A stretch of 64,000 nt of DNA, from contig JAJVDF010000298.1 in NCBI GenBank assembly GCA_022410635.1, forward strand, positions 380,810 through 444,809, in the 5' to 3' direction. The notes beneath the pieces are model-generated. The model had not been told where the DNA came from and searched no databases. It worked only from the letters and a program-made list of their open reading frames with translations. The first letter of the stretch is position 1. Every line of letters starts with the position of its first letter. This document shows positions 45,318-57,320 of the stretch, in pieces. Source of the stretch: Tretioscincus oriximinensis (taxonomy: Eukaryota; Chordata; Lepidosauria; Squamata; Gymnophthalmidae). The position numbers and the translations under genes were made by a program.

Positions 45318-46070
45318 TGAGGAACAATNAAAGGNTTTAGGGGTGTTTANTCTTCAAAANTGAAAATTTAGGGTCCATCCCCACTCATGATATTTAACGA
45401 GGTGGAAGCAGCATCACCTTCAGTCTGCCCCAAGACATCATGAATGTTCAGCAATCCACTCACTAAAAAGGTCCGCTGTTGCAGAATTTTTATCCTTTGC
45501 AGTTTGCGCAATTCAACAGTGGGTAATTCTATAATCCAAAAAATCTCTTCCTGGAGACATTCAGCAATTTGAACATGGAAAATCCCACGATCTTTCGAGG
45601 CTCCATGTAAAAGTTATTTGGCTCTCAGCTCGCAGAGAATGCTGGGAATTTTAGTAAGGCAAGCGCACCAATGCCTTAGGGGNGTTGTTATGTGACAAGA
45701 TTGTGTCAGAGCAGTGTGGAATCGTTAATTAATTTTAAAACATATGAGGCAAAACAGGAGATGGGAAAGGGTCCTGAGAGGAGACATGGTACCTGAATGC
45801 AAATATCAGAAAGGTTGTCAAAGAGCAGAGGGGTTTGTCCTCTTCCCATTGGTGTGTGGAATGAAATTGAAAAGGACTAGATATCGATTAGATAATAATT
45901 ATAAGAAAAAAACGTTCTAACAGTAAGGATGATCAATCAGAGGATTGGCTTGCAAGAGGAGGTGAAGTCTCCTTTGGTGGAAGTCTTTGAATAGAAGCTG
46001 GACAGCTATCTATTTGATGTGGTTTAACATTGAAGAGTGGAGTTGACTTGATGGCCCTATAAAGTTAGAC
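45318..46070 (+). repeat. CR1 copy split by a DNA element
   Basis: The first part (45,318-45,372) reads YEEQ-K-LGVF-LQ. The second (about 45,774-46,070) continues with tgagaggagacatggtacct, caaagagcagaggggtttgt, agaggaggtgaagtctcctt and ctggacagctatctat. The same phrases are contiguous in other CR1 copies, so the 400 bases between them are an insertion of the 43,482-type element. Confidence 0.6.
45376..45770. mobile_element. DNA element nested in CR1
   Basis: It contains gcagagaatgctgggaattt, taaggcaagcgcaccaatgc and gtcagagcagtgtggaatcg, matching 43,765-43,900 in the 536-bp element. It interrupts a CR1 copy. Exact borders are uncertain by some bases. Confidence 0.55.
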
Positions 46071-46399
46071 ATTCATGAAATTTGTCTAACTTTTTCTTAA
46101 AGCTTTGAGGTTGGCAATTCATTATCTCTTCTTGTAAAAAATATCATGCACTGATAAACCTTTGTCAGTTCTACTCATTAAATTCATAGGGTTTCTTGTT
46201 CTAATTTTGCATTTATTTTTTAGGAAAGGGATTACCAAATAGAATTTGGGATATAGGTTTACAGCTCTAATGGGTGTGAAAANGTAGCCCCATGTGCTAC
46301 AGGCATTAGAAGCTGCACCTGGTGAGAAGTCCTATAGCTATTAAAGGTGCCTCGAATTTCATCTGGTTGTCCTTTCTGCACAAGGTCTTATTTAATCCA

Positions 46400-46780
46400 G
46401 ATTTCATCCCAAAACTAAGACATGCTTTCTGCATGCTTGTGCAGACTATGTCTGTTTCCCCATTACAACCTTAATATTGCTATTTTTATTAAATCCAAGA
46501 AAACATATCCACAAGTATGTCTCCACTCACCTTCAATTTTCCTCACTGCTGCTTCTGGCTTCACTATTATATTTCCTGGTAACCTTGTGACATCATATGC
46601 CCTATAAGTCATTGCTTCGCTTATTTTACTACAATTCCCAGCATTCCCAGCGAGCCAAGAGCCAATGAGTTTTTTACAGCTAGCCTGAATTCACATCACA
46701 GAAAAAGCCTTTTTAGCGAATGGACTGCTGAAACTCCATGAGGTAACGGGGCAAATTCTACTTGGTATTTTTAACCGTGC
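46400..46780. mobile_element. DNA element, 43,482 family, opposite orientation
   Basis: The + strand has tactacaattcccagcattc, ccaagagccaatgag, tttttagcgaatggactgct and cccccattac-like CCATTACAACC blocks. These are reverse-complement counterparts of the internal part of the 43,482 element. Confidence 0.5.
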
Positions 46781-46811
46781 TATTAATAACCATTATTATT
46801 ATTTATTAAAT

Positions 46812-46812
46812 A

Positions 46813-46863
<51 letters not shown>
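46812..46863. repeat. (GAT)n microsatellite
   Basis: About seventeen perfect GAT units. Confidence 0.97.
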
Positions 46864-47479
46864 CTGGCTATCACAGTATCATGTGGAGGGTACAATTGGA
46901 GCTTCAGTATGCAAACTGTAAAACGCTCATTGGTCCTTGCCTAATAGAGATTGCCTGGGAATTGTATGCAGGCTTGCAAAGAATGCTGGAGCTTATAGTC
47001 TGACAAGCACAGCAATGATTTCTGGGGCTTGTGATGTCATAAGAATTGCCAGGATATGTCGAGGACAGAGAGGGAACTGCAAGGAAGATTGAAGGTAAAT
47101 AGGGACATAACTTGTGAATGTGTTGCCTCGCTTTTTTAAATTTTATTTTAAAGGTAATTTAAAACTTGTAGTGGGGAAGCAGCCTTATTCATTTGCTAAG
47201 GGTCAGACTGATGTGCCTGATGGTTGTGCCCTAGAGACATTTAGACATTGCAGTGCTTTGGATTCTCTTTACTAATCTATTCTGGGCTATATTCACATTG
47301 GACCTTTAAAACGGAATGGAAAATGGAAATTTCCACTCCATTTTGATCTGAACTGTGGGCTTAGGATGCAGGCAATTGTATACAACCATCCAATCCTTGT
47401 TAAAGTCCCCATTGAACAGAAGCGACTGCTCACATCTGTTCCAGGGGCGAAAGAGGAAAGTGAGGCAGTGTTGCCGCTG

Positions 47480-47675
47480 CTGGTGATCCAGCGATGAGNC
47501 GGCGGCTGAGTGGGCAGCTGATGAGGCAGCGGTGCTGGCAGAACCACCTCAACTGCTTCCTTCGCCCCTGTCAACCCACAACGGTAGCAGAGCGAAACGA
47601 TTCTGCCAGCACCCTCGCCTCCTCAACCGCCCATTCAGCTGCCACCACTGCCACCTCGCCTCCCTATGCCTCTGC
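47480..47675. repeat. GC-rich foldback
   Basis: The left arm (ggcggctgagtgggcagctg, then cagcggtgctggcagaa) and right arm (ttctgccagcaccctcgcct, then ccgcccattcagctgcc) are imperfect reverse complements around about 60 bases. It is likely part of a DNA transposon reaching from about 47,285 to 48,070. Confidence 0.55.
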
Positions 47676-47693
47676 AATACATAAATGCGCTCC

Positions 47694-47815
47694 CTCCTTT
47701 CCTTCCTTCCCTTCCTTCTTTCCTTCTTTCCTCCTCCCTCCTTCCTTCCCTTCTTTCCACCCACCCACCCTTCTTTCCCTCCCTCCTTTCTTTCCCTCCC
47801 TTCCTTATTTCCTTC
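47694..47815. repeat. Polypyrimidine (CCTT/CCCT)n tract
   Basis: About 120 bases nearly pure in C and T on the + strand, which give long false frames on both strands. Confidence 0.9.
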
Positions 47816-48484
47816 AGACCGCCCACATACTCGGCCACGTGGCGGCAACGGGGATCTGCGTTGTCAAAGTATAAGACATGCGAATGACAAAACTGAGCNT
47901 TGACAATGCAAAATCACCACCTAATGCGCAGCAAAAATCTGTGGTGTGCGCCATGAGCGATGCCTGGGCACTTCAGAGACCGTTTTTTGGTAAGAAGATT
48001 GGAACGATCAGCTGTGGCGTCACATTTGTGCGTGCATTAAGGCACAATGCATCTGTAGCCTGAGCATTTTCCGGTAACTCCAGTGAGTTTCGGTAAGATT
48101 TAATGGGAAATATATTGTGTCCAACTAACTGTAGAAACCATCTGCCAGGACCAAACTGCTAGGTATTGTTTTAAGGATGCGCAATCCAATTTTTGTGTGT
48201 GAATTCTGCCTTTAATCTCTACAAGCCTCACAAAACAAGGCATCTGTTTCTGAATTTAAGTAGCTGAGACTAATCAGACTAATTTGACTCCCCCCACTCC
48301 GCACTAGATTTAATTGATCAACCTAATTTTGCTGCAGAAAGGGCATAAATGGTTTGTTTATGTATCCTGAAGAAAAGCCCAAAGACAAATCTGCTACTTG
48401 CTTTACATGGATTTACTCATTCAAAATCTGGTACTTGTGTTCCTAAGGCCAGAGACAGAATTCAGATTTNTTATACATTGTTCT

Positions 48485-48620
48485 AAGACCCTGTCCACAC
48501 GGAGACTTATTCTAGGCTATACCTTGGAATAGGAACCAGCCATCCCCATGCTAGTGTAGACTATGGCAGGCCCTCAATGTGGATGGCCAAGCTCTATGCT
48601 GAGATGTTACCCAGAATGTG
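48485..48620. repeat. DNA-element fragment with tgtccacac end
   Basis: The piece gaccctgtccacacggagac is followed by ttattctaggctataccttg and tgtagactatggcaggccct. It joins the tgtccacac end motif to the body of the 41,145 family. Confidence 0.5.
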
Positions 48621-48894
48621 TGAGCAGGGCCTATCTCCAGGCATAAATATCTTGTTAACAGCATCATTATTAAAGATTTCCCACACTTTTCATCTTGCAC
48701 TTGCACATCATTTTGCTTATGCAAATTATGTACATCTAGCTGCCCTACGCGGGATTTAAATTTTTTGGGATATAAGTAGTATTCTTAGGCCCTATTGCAC
48801 ATGTGTTTAGCTTTATGTGCATTAGATGNAGCCACATGTGTCCACATTAAGCAGCTAGATTCATATTGCAAGGAAAACAACAGGCATCTGTATG

Positions 48895-49460
48895 CAATTG
48901 CTAAACTACCCTATGAGGAACGGTTAAAGGATCTAGGGATGTTTAGACTGCAAAAGAGATGATTCAGAGGAGACCTGATAGCTGTGACAGAGCAGAGGGA
49001 TCAGCTTTGGCACATGGAAGGTCTAGAAACAATGGGATGAAACTTCAAAAACGTTATCTCTCACACACGCACACACACACACACTCACAGGCGGTTTTGT
49101 TAGGCTTTGCCTGCATGGAGAAAGGTAGCATCCTCTATTAAGAAGTACTTGAAGCCCTGTGTTTCATTAGTTGGCCGGGCATGCGCATCTGCGTTCTTCT
49201 TGGCAGCCTCGCACCAGCTCTATGCAGCTGCAGATAAAGGTATGTCCTTTCTTTCCCCCCAGCAAAATCCGCTTTCCCCTTTTGTGTGGACATAGCTATA
49301 GACTTTATATGAGAAAAACCTTTCTGACAATTAGGGTGATAAACCAGTGGAACCAGTGGAGGCGCATGAGTTCTCCATCGCTGGAAGTCTTCATACAGAG
49401 GCTGGACAGTTCAGTGAATCTTCCATTTGATCCGATGACCCTAGAGGTCCCTTCCAACGC
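48895..49460 (+). repeat. CR1 copy with a nested DNA element
   Basis: Before the insert it reads PYEERLKDLGMFRLQKR, then RGDLIAVTEQ. After it come agaaaaacctttctgacaat, agggtgataaaccagtggaa, tggaagtcttcatacagagg and cccttccaacgctatgattc. The insert spans about 49,060-49,295. Confidence 0.7.
49060..49295. mobile_element. DNA element nested in CR1, with (CA)n
   Basis: The right end gtgtggacatag is the exact reverse complement of ctatgtccacac, the left end of the element at 50,903. Inside lie a CA microsatellite (about 49,064-49,088) and gggcatgcgcatctgcgttc, then ataaaggtatgtcctttctt, a reversed piece of the 40,235 family. Confidence 0.5.
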
Positions 49461-50129
49461 TATGATTCTGTGTGTCCTGGTTGTTTTGCAGTAGTTGTGG
49501 ACTGTGGCCCTTCACCAACCTACTGTTCAATGCCACTCAATGCATGTGAAGAATGCCAGAGGGCAACTATTAGAGGCACTTTCCCTGTTGCTTAAATGAC
49601 ATGGAAGAAAAGCCCCAAGCAACTTGAGTTCCTTGCAAGCTGCCATGANACCTTTTCATGGTTGTCAGTGACTGGCAGCTTAGCAAAATCGAAACACTTA
49701 GATGTGGTTCCCTCGGGCAGGGTTGGCACAGAGCTAACATGGTCCTGATGGCATTGATTTTTTTGCTTTGCCACCTCGGGCTGAATGGAAGATTCATGCT
49801 ATTTCCTTGGCAGAAGCTCCAATGTTGTCGTTCACCATAGTAACGTGGTATTTCTACTCTTTTGTCCTTCACAACCTGTCCCTCGCTGTGGGTTGCTGTT
49901 TTTACTATAGAGTTGTATCCATGTGACCATTAAAAGGCCTACAGTTGTTCCTTGGCAAAACAGAGTGACAGATATTTGATAAGGTTTAAGGAAAGTGAGA
50001 GTGTCTTCAGATTTGGTATTATTTGGGGGGAGAAGAGGAAAGAAAGGGTGCTTCCCCATAATATGTTTTTTTTACTATTCATTTTAAACCTGGAAAACAC
50101 GTTTGCAATTCCCCCACCCAACCTACCCT

Positions 50130-50720
50130 CAATTTTCCATGCTTTTTCCTATTCCCCTGTTACAATTCCTTGTATTCTCATGACATCGCATGNCCCATAA
50201 GGCATTGCTGCACTTATTTAACTATACTTCCCAGCATTCTCTCTGAGCTGAGAGCCAACAAATCTTTACATCTAGCCTTGAAGTCCCATGAGATGTACCG
50301 TTTTTCCACAATGGAAGTCTCTCCAAAGGCTGGTTTTCAAATTTTAGAGAAGTCCAATATGCAGGGCTTTTTTTGTGCCGGAACGCGCCGGAACGCAGTA
50401 CCGGCACCTTTTATTTAGGCGGGAAGTGGGGGGGGGGGGGCCCCCTCCCCTCCCCGCCTAAATAAAAGGTGCCGGTACTGCGGCGGGTGGGGGGGGCGGC
50501 GGGTGGCGGCGGCAGCGGCCGCTAACACCGCCCCTGCTCCCCCCCCCTCGCCGGCGTTAGTACCGGCACCTTTTTATTTTAGAAAAAAAGCACTGCCAAT
50601 ATGTAATTGGACAAACAGCGATGGCTGGAAGACTGAAAACCACTGGCCTTTATAGCAAGTGGACTGCTGAACGTATGTGAAATTGGAGGCAGATTCAGCC
50701 GTGTGTAAGTACCATCTTGT
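50130..50720. mobile_element. DNA element, 43,482 family, hosting a younger hAT
   Basis: The left part has ataaggcattgctgcactta, tacttcccagcattctctct and gagctgagagccaacaaatc. The right part has gcaagtggactgctgaacgt. These parts are adjacent in the copy at 46,400-46,780. The 234-bp element at 50,362 splits them. Confidence 0.5.
50362..50595. mobile_element. 234-bp hAT-type MITE with perfect 8-bp target duplication
   Basis: Ends cagggcttttttt and aaaaaaagcactg are inverted repeats (one mismatch). They are flanked by a perfect ccaatatg duplication (50,354-50,361 and 50,596-50,603). The inside is GC-rich: a perfect stem of about 29 bp around a G13/C-rich loop, then a third copy of taccggcaccttt. 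An 8-bp duplication and CAGNG ends are hAT hallmarks. No coding capacity. Confidence 0.85.
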
Positions 50721-50902
50721 TAAAAATCCTTTCTGGGGATGCAGCCAAAGTGAAAGAGAAACAAAAAAAAGAAAGCAGTTGGCTGGAGAAGGAAAGAGAG
50801 GAGGGCTGCATCTAAACATTACTTACTCAGTCCACTATGCTTGGATATTGTAGAATAAAGCATTGTCTCAACTGTTTTAGTCCCAGATATAGCAGAATAA
50901 GA

Positions 50903-51270
50903 CTATGTCCACACGACGTTTTTCTANCTCGTTCGTAGCGCAATCAGGATGTCTTGGGCACAAGTGCTAAGTTTTTTTCAATAGTCGACCCACCTTTTTT
51001 CCTGGAGTAAACTATCGGTAAGATATTCAGGCATCGTTCCAGAGAACCCCCAAATTCTCGCGACTTAGACGTGAGATGATAACACAATCGAGAACACAGC
51101 AGTTGTTTCTATTGGCTGTTGCGAGTAAAAAGAAAAATTCTCAGACTGCACTGTGACGAGATCAATGAGCGATGTTACAGAACTGGGGCAATTGTCACGG
51201 AATATATATGTTTGGTACGCACAGACACATGACACATTGTAGCGGTTTTTAGATCGTCGTGTGCACCTAG
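50903..51270. mobile_element. 368-bp DNA element with ctatgtccacacgacg ends
   Basis: The left end ctatgtccacacgacg and the right end cgtcgtgtgcacctag are inverted repeats, 14 of 16 matching. The body is non-coding. I see no clear target duplication. The same end motif appears at 48,490 and 49,284-49,295. Confidence 0.6.
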
Positions 51271-51924
51271 CACTAAGTTTTAATTAAAGACAGAAAGAGA
51301 AAGAGAGCTTCCGTTGTGAAATCCAAAGAAAGCTTTTCATTCCTGCTTCTTCCCAGGTTCCTTTGCTCCTGAAATAGTGGCATTAACACGCTTGCCTTAA
51401 ATCTAACAGCCCAGGCAACAGCTTCTTCTAATGTCCCCACTATTTCTAGGCCTCCTGGGAACTCAGCAGAACTGAGTTTTGCTCAACTCAGCAGANTCCG
51501 AAGTCTGTATGCGCACGTGCAGGCTTGCCCGGCAAGGAGCATTCCTCACTCTGAATAAATTGCGACATGTGTTGGAAAAGCAAGAGCCTAATTAGAATTG
51601 GCATTTTGGTGCTGCCTGCTGGTTAGCAACCTCTCACTGGAACGTAACATAATTTGTGATGCGGGGAGTCTGTGGCTAGCAGCATGCTGTATGGGGAGCC
51701 TATAATAAAGATACTATATCTTACTTCAGTGCTGGTTTAATCATCATCGAAGTCGGTGCCTTAGAGTTTTAGATCCATGGCTGCTTTAGGACGAAACAGT
51801 CAAAAGAAATGACAATAAAGCAGTGTGTTGTGCTCAAATGCTACTTGACGATCTTCCTGTACTGCCATAGTCTAGCATGTGGAGGGTAGGTTCCTATTCC
51901 AAGCTATAGCCCAGTAGAAGACGA

Positions 51925-52190
51925 AGAGTTTGGTGTTTGTACCCTATCCTTCTTACCCGAAGCGACTCAGAGCAGTTTAGAATGTTACTTTTCGCCTGAA
52001 AGCTTACATCTATTTTATCTTTCCTACCGTGTTGTGGTGGTACCTATTAATCTATTTGCAAATGTCTTTGCTTTCAAACAGCTAAGCTGTTGAGGGTGCT
52101 CACCGCTCTCCATGTTCGGCACATGGGCCTTGAACTGCGATATCTCTTGAAAAATCGAAGATCTTATCCTATTACACTAGTGAGCCTGAA
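51925..52190 (+). repeat. SINE-like fragment
   Basis: Blocks gtttgtaccctatccttctt, accgtgttgtggtggtacct and gctttcaaacagctaagctg match 12,575-12,830. A tRNA-like tail region is weakly visible near 52,125-52,190. Confidence 0.45.
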
Positions 52191-52212
52191 GGCTCAGTGG
52201 GAGAGATGAATG

Positions 52213-52264
52213 CAACAAACAAACAAACAAACAAACAAACAAACAAACAAACAAACAAACAAAA
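52213..52264. repeat. (AAAC)n microsatellite
   Basis: About thirteen perfect AAAC units, probably the tail of the preceding retroposon. Confidence 0.95.
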
Positions 52265-53421
52265 CCCCTAGAAAGGCTAGTCTCTAATGCAGAAGCCTGT
52301 TTATTGTGTTTTCATTTATGTTAAAAGTTAACGTAAGTTTGAAAAAAGTTTCTTCTCCTTCCAGCATCGTCGTCAATGGGTATGTGATAGATATAATTTC
52401 CATTTGGTGTCTCTTCATTTGGTGTAAATTATGTGTGAAGGCAGGCAAGGGAAGAATGTGTTTGGTTTAAAGGCTTCCTTTGAAGTTACACGATCTAAAG
52501 GGAGGTTTTAATTCGCTGGGTGTGATTCCAGCGTGTTTGCTAAAGTCTGAGATGCAGCCAGGTGTTTCATTAGATGCTGCTTCTTTGAAAGCTGGGCCAG
52601 ATTCTAGCCCATGGCACTGATCTTACTCTGCAGCAAATTAAGAGTAAACCCAAGAGGTATGTATGCTAATCCCTGTGCAGTTGTTGAGAAAGGAGGAGCT
52701 GCCTGCATTCACCCCAAATCCTCAGTTTTCAGAGGTGGTGTCTTCAGATGAATTTTCCAGGTGTGATGGAATAGCAAGCGTGGAACTTGATACCAAGGAC
52801 AAGAATTGCCAGTCTCTGTGGTTCTATGGGTTGAATTCTGAATACTGAAGAGCAAGAGAACCTTCCTTGATCCTCACATTGCTAGCACTTAAGGTTACAT
52901 CCGCANGAGCTGCTTTTTCCCCATGTTTTGCTGTTATTCCACATTAAAGCAATTGCTATTATTTCTGTCACAATTTCTATTTTGCCACATNCTCCACATT
53001 GCTGCCTGTAAAGATCCACATAAGAACTGTAGTAGCATCACATAAACATCTGAGAACTTCTCCTCACTCTCACGTGGTTGCCAGCCTCCTCTGCAAGCGA
53101 TTTCTCCTGATTGGCCAGTTTTTCCCTCCAGCATACAGAATCATGCTTGGCATGATCGTGTTTTTATGGAGGGCTCCACAATAATTTCAGGAAAGGGAGC
53201 TATAACAGAATCCTGAGCAATGGGGTTTTTTAGTGAATGAATTGCTGAAAATGCATGAAAACACGTGGTGGATTTGCACTCATGTAACTGCTTCAGAGGT
53301 AGAAAACTATCGTGCGGCTGCAGCCTAAAAAAGGAAAGCGCATGGTTGCTAGAAATTATTTCTATACTTCCTGCAGGAATGTGATCCTCAATGAAGCCAC
53401 CTCAACCAGGGCTACAATCAC

Positions 53422-53875
53422 TTAGGGTGTTTGCAGATGATGAGGGAAACCAAGTGAAATCTGCAGTCCAAAAGCGATTAAGGATTTGACTGGAAAAATG
53501 AGAAAACATACCTTTCGATGGATCTGTGTGGAGCTGGCGTGAGGTTGATGAGACAAAGCAGAGAGATGCAGCTGCGCATGCCCACCCAGCTGTGATTCTG
53601 CAGTCCTACTGACTGGCATCTTTTTCAGTTGCTCATCTCTTTGTGGCAGACCGATAGACAATAGGGCTGCAGGCATCTACTAATGGAGGATGTAGACATT
53701 TCGCCATGCAGTCTGATAAGGTCTGCAATAGGAGATGCCTCTCCTATTGCAAATCCTTTCTGGACGCATGGTGTACCTTAGCGAAATCTCCATTAAGTGG
53801 TATGGCTGGGCAGCGAAGACCATGGAATATCATTTCAAGAATCAGGTAGGAAACAGTTATGTGCACATGCCCTCA
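53422..53875. mobile_element. Non-autonomous DNA element, 40,235 family
   Basis: It has aagtgaaatctgcagtccaa, agaaaacatacctttc, gcgcatgcccacccagctgt and gactggcatctttttcagtt in the same order as 40,265-40,440. Ends agggtgtttgcagatg and tatgtgcacatgccct are loosely inverted. Confidence 0.5.
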
Positions 53876-54729
53876 GATCTTCAAGTACAAGATTGGATGG
53901 AAGTATAAATATATAAAGTAAGAGTAGAAAATCTCTTGGGGAAACTGGGATGTGCAGCTGACATCCTTCAATGCGTACACAGGACTCGTCTATTGTGGCC
54001 TCCCTAGTTGAATGTTTTTTCTTCTCTGTTTTCCTGCTGAATATTTGCTCAGTGTTTTCAACGTATGCCTGTCAAAGAACTGTGGTCTGATCCAGCATGC
54101 CTCCTCTTTCTGGTGGTTTCCAGGTTGTGGTGTAATGAGAGAGAACAAAGAGAGGGGCAGCCCTTCCTGGAGTTCAGCGTTTAAGGCTGCCATATGTGAG
54201 GGAGATGAAGAATTATTCCAAAGAAAAAGAACTCTATAAACGGAAGCGGGTTAGGGGAGCTACTTGGGGATTTATATTTTATTTTATTCACAAGGCGCAA
54301 GCACTATAAATAATGCACTCAGCAGGGTTACAATAACCTCTCCATTGACAGCTCATCTGTAAAAATACACCGACCCTCTTCTCCTAATGTCTCTTAAAAA
54401 GCTCTTCTGAGAATCAAGCACCTTTGTCATCCCCAGCACAAATTTCCTGAAGAAAGGATGGCATTTATCACAGACAAAGCTGACCACGGACGTGCAAGCA
54501 AGAATGGCAGAAGGAAACTCAGATGAAAAGGCCTGGAGGCTTATATCCCGTTTTAAATGGACTTCAGATAGTGAACTGCAGCTGGATGCTCTTGCCGCAG
54601 ATAAATGCTTAAGTACCATTGGCCAAATATACTGTAAACTGGTTGCAGCTAGAATGAACTGCCTTGTATCAGGTTAAATTTCAATGTCTTTATACATGTG
54701 CCTAGTAATGTGGTGAAGGAGCTTCAACA

Positions 54730-54900
54730 GTCCACATTACCTGCATAGGACTGATGGTAATCCAGAATAGATCTGTACTAAATCTCTTTCTGCACTGGGC
54801 TTTATATCTCTTTATATATCAGAATAGTGACCTGCCATCCACATGCTTATGGAGGACCCTGTGTGGGTCTTGCTTAGTCTGCACACACATTTGAAACATA
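54730..54900. repeat. DNA-element fragment
   Basis: It contains cagaatagtgacctgccatc and cacatgcttatggaggaccc, matching the cagaatagggacctgccat end of the 43,482 element and the body of the 41,145 family. Confidence 0.45.
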
Positions 54901-55059
54901 AAAATAAAAAAGATCCAGTGGAGAAAGGGCATAAGAGCCTTCTAACCTGGAATTATTTGTAGTTTTCAATTTGTATATGATTATTTTTTTAAAAAAATTC
55001 CAAACTCACCATGGTTTATATGTGATGGAATTACATCCTAGACTCTGGCACACATCATG

Positions 55060-55260
55060 AGTAAATCCATGATCTAAAACCGATTGTGGATTTCACTTGT
55101 TCATACCTACCTGCCAAATCTGTGTGGAACAGGGCGAACTATAAACCAGAAAGTAAATTCTGAGCATGCTCATCCACGATTCTTGTCCTAGTGACTAACC
55201 AGGAAGTAAGTACTGAACATGCTTAGTATGCGGTTCTTGGCAAGGTGCCAGCATCTGGTA
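55060..55260. repeat. Fragment of 40,235 and tgagcatgctc families
   Basis: It carries accgattgtggatttcactt and then aagtaaattctgagcatgct, tagtgactaaccaggaagta. This joins blocks otherwise seen at 40,290 and 36,000 and suggests they belong to one family. Confidence 0.45.
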
Positions 55261-56829
55261 ATCCCATTAAGGATCTGTATTCCAGGGCAAATGATCATTC
55301 TTCCAGGGTCTTTGCAAAAATTTTGTTCACATGTGGAGTGGAGTCATTATGATGATACTACCATTGTGGTAAGAAAACCTCGTGTGCCTGCATGGTGGAG
55401 GGAAAGTACAATAATATTAGTTCACCCATGTCTTGCTTCTACTTCCATCCCTATACCCTTTTCTATATCACACATACACAGAGTCACCTACAACAACAGC
55501 TGGCATTCAGGATAAATTGAATTAATTTGGCCATTGGGGTGTACAAATAAGATTGTGATGTTCACCATTGTGTATGAGAGCTACCACATCTAAGTTAGTT
55601 GAGGTTTTTAAATTGTATCTAGATTAAGGCTGTGTCCTTGCAAGATATTTCTATTATTATTATTCCAGTTGCACAAAGAATCCGCCTCAGCAGTCCATTC
55701 ATTACAAATCACTATTGCTAGTACATTTTTTTCTGATTTCATTGCGGGCTTCACTGTGTCCTCATTAAAAAGCCATTGGTATGGCACACGCTAGCGGGAG
55801 TAGTTAGGAGCACCGACAATTCCGTCAAGAACTCCAATAAGGTTCAAACATGTGCTCTTTTCTGGAGCTCAGATGTACCAGGTGGAGGGGAAGAGGGGAG
55901 AGCATCCTATCTCGTGCGATGGAAATACAGTTCTCTATAGCTTATTGCTGTGGGTAGAATCACAATTGATGACAAAGGATGGGCCCTAAGCCTGTGGTGG
56001 GTTGTAATCATGGGCACAACAAGTGCCAGCCTGGGCATGGGAAACAGGGCTAAAATAGAACTGAGTTCCTTTGCATGAATACTGATGTGCTCAAATCATC
56101 CAGTCCCTGTTAATAGCTTAGACTTTCCAAACCTCTGTTAAAGCCAATATTATGCACAATATATCAACAGAGTGTGAGTAAATTGGCCAAACTACACTTA
56201 CCATTCAGATAAAGGCACAGCTGGTAAACGGGCCACAGCTGATAAAAAGGACTCTAAGCCAAAGATTTCACAAACCTGGATCACTGAGCACATCCAAGCT
56301 GCAGACATCAGCTGTCAGGGAAAATATTACCCAATCCACAAAAAAGGAGCCAGGCACTAACTGTTTCTATTTCATTGAATTGACTCTCAATTTATCGCCA
56401 AAACATTGACTTAGGGCATTTCTTGTCTTCTTTGAATGTGATGAAGAGGAGCTGAACAGGGTATTTTTTTATTTATCTGATGATCCAAAATAAGGAGCAT
56501 TGCAGTCCATATAATCTACACAGTGATGTTCCAGATCAGATGTGTTCTAAGGGCCAGCCTTGTAATCTGGCATAGTGGTGGCACATTCATCGGTGCTACA
56601 ACTGTACCAGTGCCAGGGTACAGACCAGATCTGAATGGATTGGGGGCAAGGGACAAATCGTGGTCCAAACCACTAAATGCAGACAACTGCTGCAGCAATT
56701 TTGGAATACACAAATATGGCATTGCTAATAGGAAGCTAGTGAAGGAAGTGCAGAATGGCTTCAACTACATGCTGCCTGCCTAATTAGGACACCTCAAGCC
56801 AAATCCCCAAATGATTTCCTTGAATGGTT

Positions 56830-57320
56830 TATTTTATTATATTTATTTATACTTATAATCTCCCTGTACCTGAAAATTAATACAGTATCAAAACAGTATC
56901 TGAAGGCAGGAAGAAAAATGGCATTTCTCCATCCAAAGGCCAGGTGCATCTTCAAGGGTCTTCTACAGTAATACAATGATAATGATTGACGCACCTCGAG
57001 GGGGAGACTATTGCATAGACTGGGGGCAACCCAGACTGAGAAGGCCCTGCCTGGTTTCCCACTCTGTTTGCTCTTGAGAGGGGTGGTACAACCAGGAGGG
57101 CCTCCTCTGCAGATCTTAAGGCACGGGCAGGTTGATATGGGGGAAGACCTTCCTTTAGGTATTTGGGGCCCAAGATATTTAGGGCCTTATAAGTTAAAGT
57201 CAACACATTGAATTGGGCTCGGTAGGGGACTGGTGGCCATTGCAGCTCTTTCAGGACCGGCGTGATGTGTGTCCGGCCAAGTGTTCCAGTCAGCAGTCTA
57301 GCAGCAGCTTCCAAACTTCA
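56830..57320 (-). repeat. L2-like LINE 3' end
   Basis: The - strand reads RTHITPVLKELQWPPVPYRA, then LTLTYKALNILGPKYLKEGL, PPYQPARALRSAEEALLVVP and PLSR. This is the reverse-transcriptase C-terminal signature of the L2 clade, followed by an AT-rich 3' tail at 56,830-56,870. The 120-codon stretch is intact but lacks all catalytic domains. Confidence 0.75.

Noticed and set aside
46812..46863. Possible CRISPR-like array
   Set aside because: Uniform GAT units without spacers; a microsatellite in a vertebrate genome.
47549..47903. Overlapping long frames on both strands
   Set aside because: They are products of the CCTT tract and the GC-rich foldback; no shared protein family.
50903..51270. hAT assignment by target duplication
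   Set aside because: The ends are inverted repeats, but the flanks (gaataaga and cactaagt) do not match as an 8-bp duplication, so I left the class open.
54492..54677. 61-codon frame as a small gene
   Set aside because: No family recognised, no splice partner or promoter visible, and length within chance expectation.
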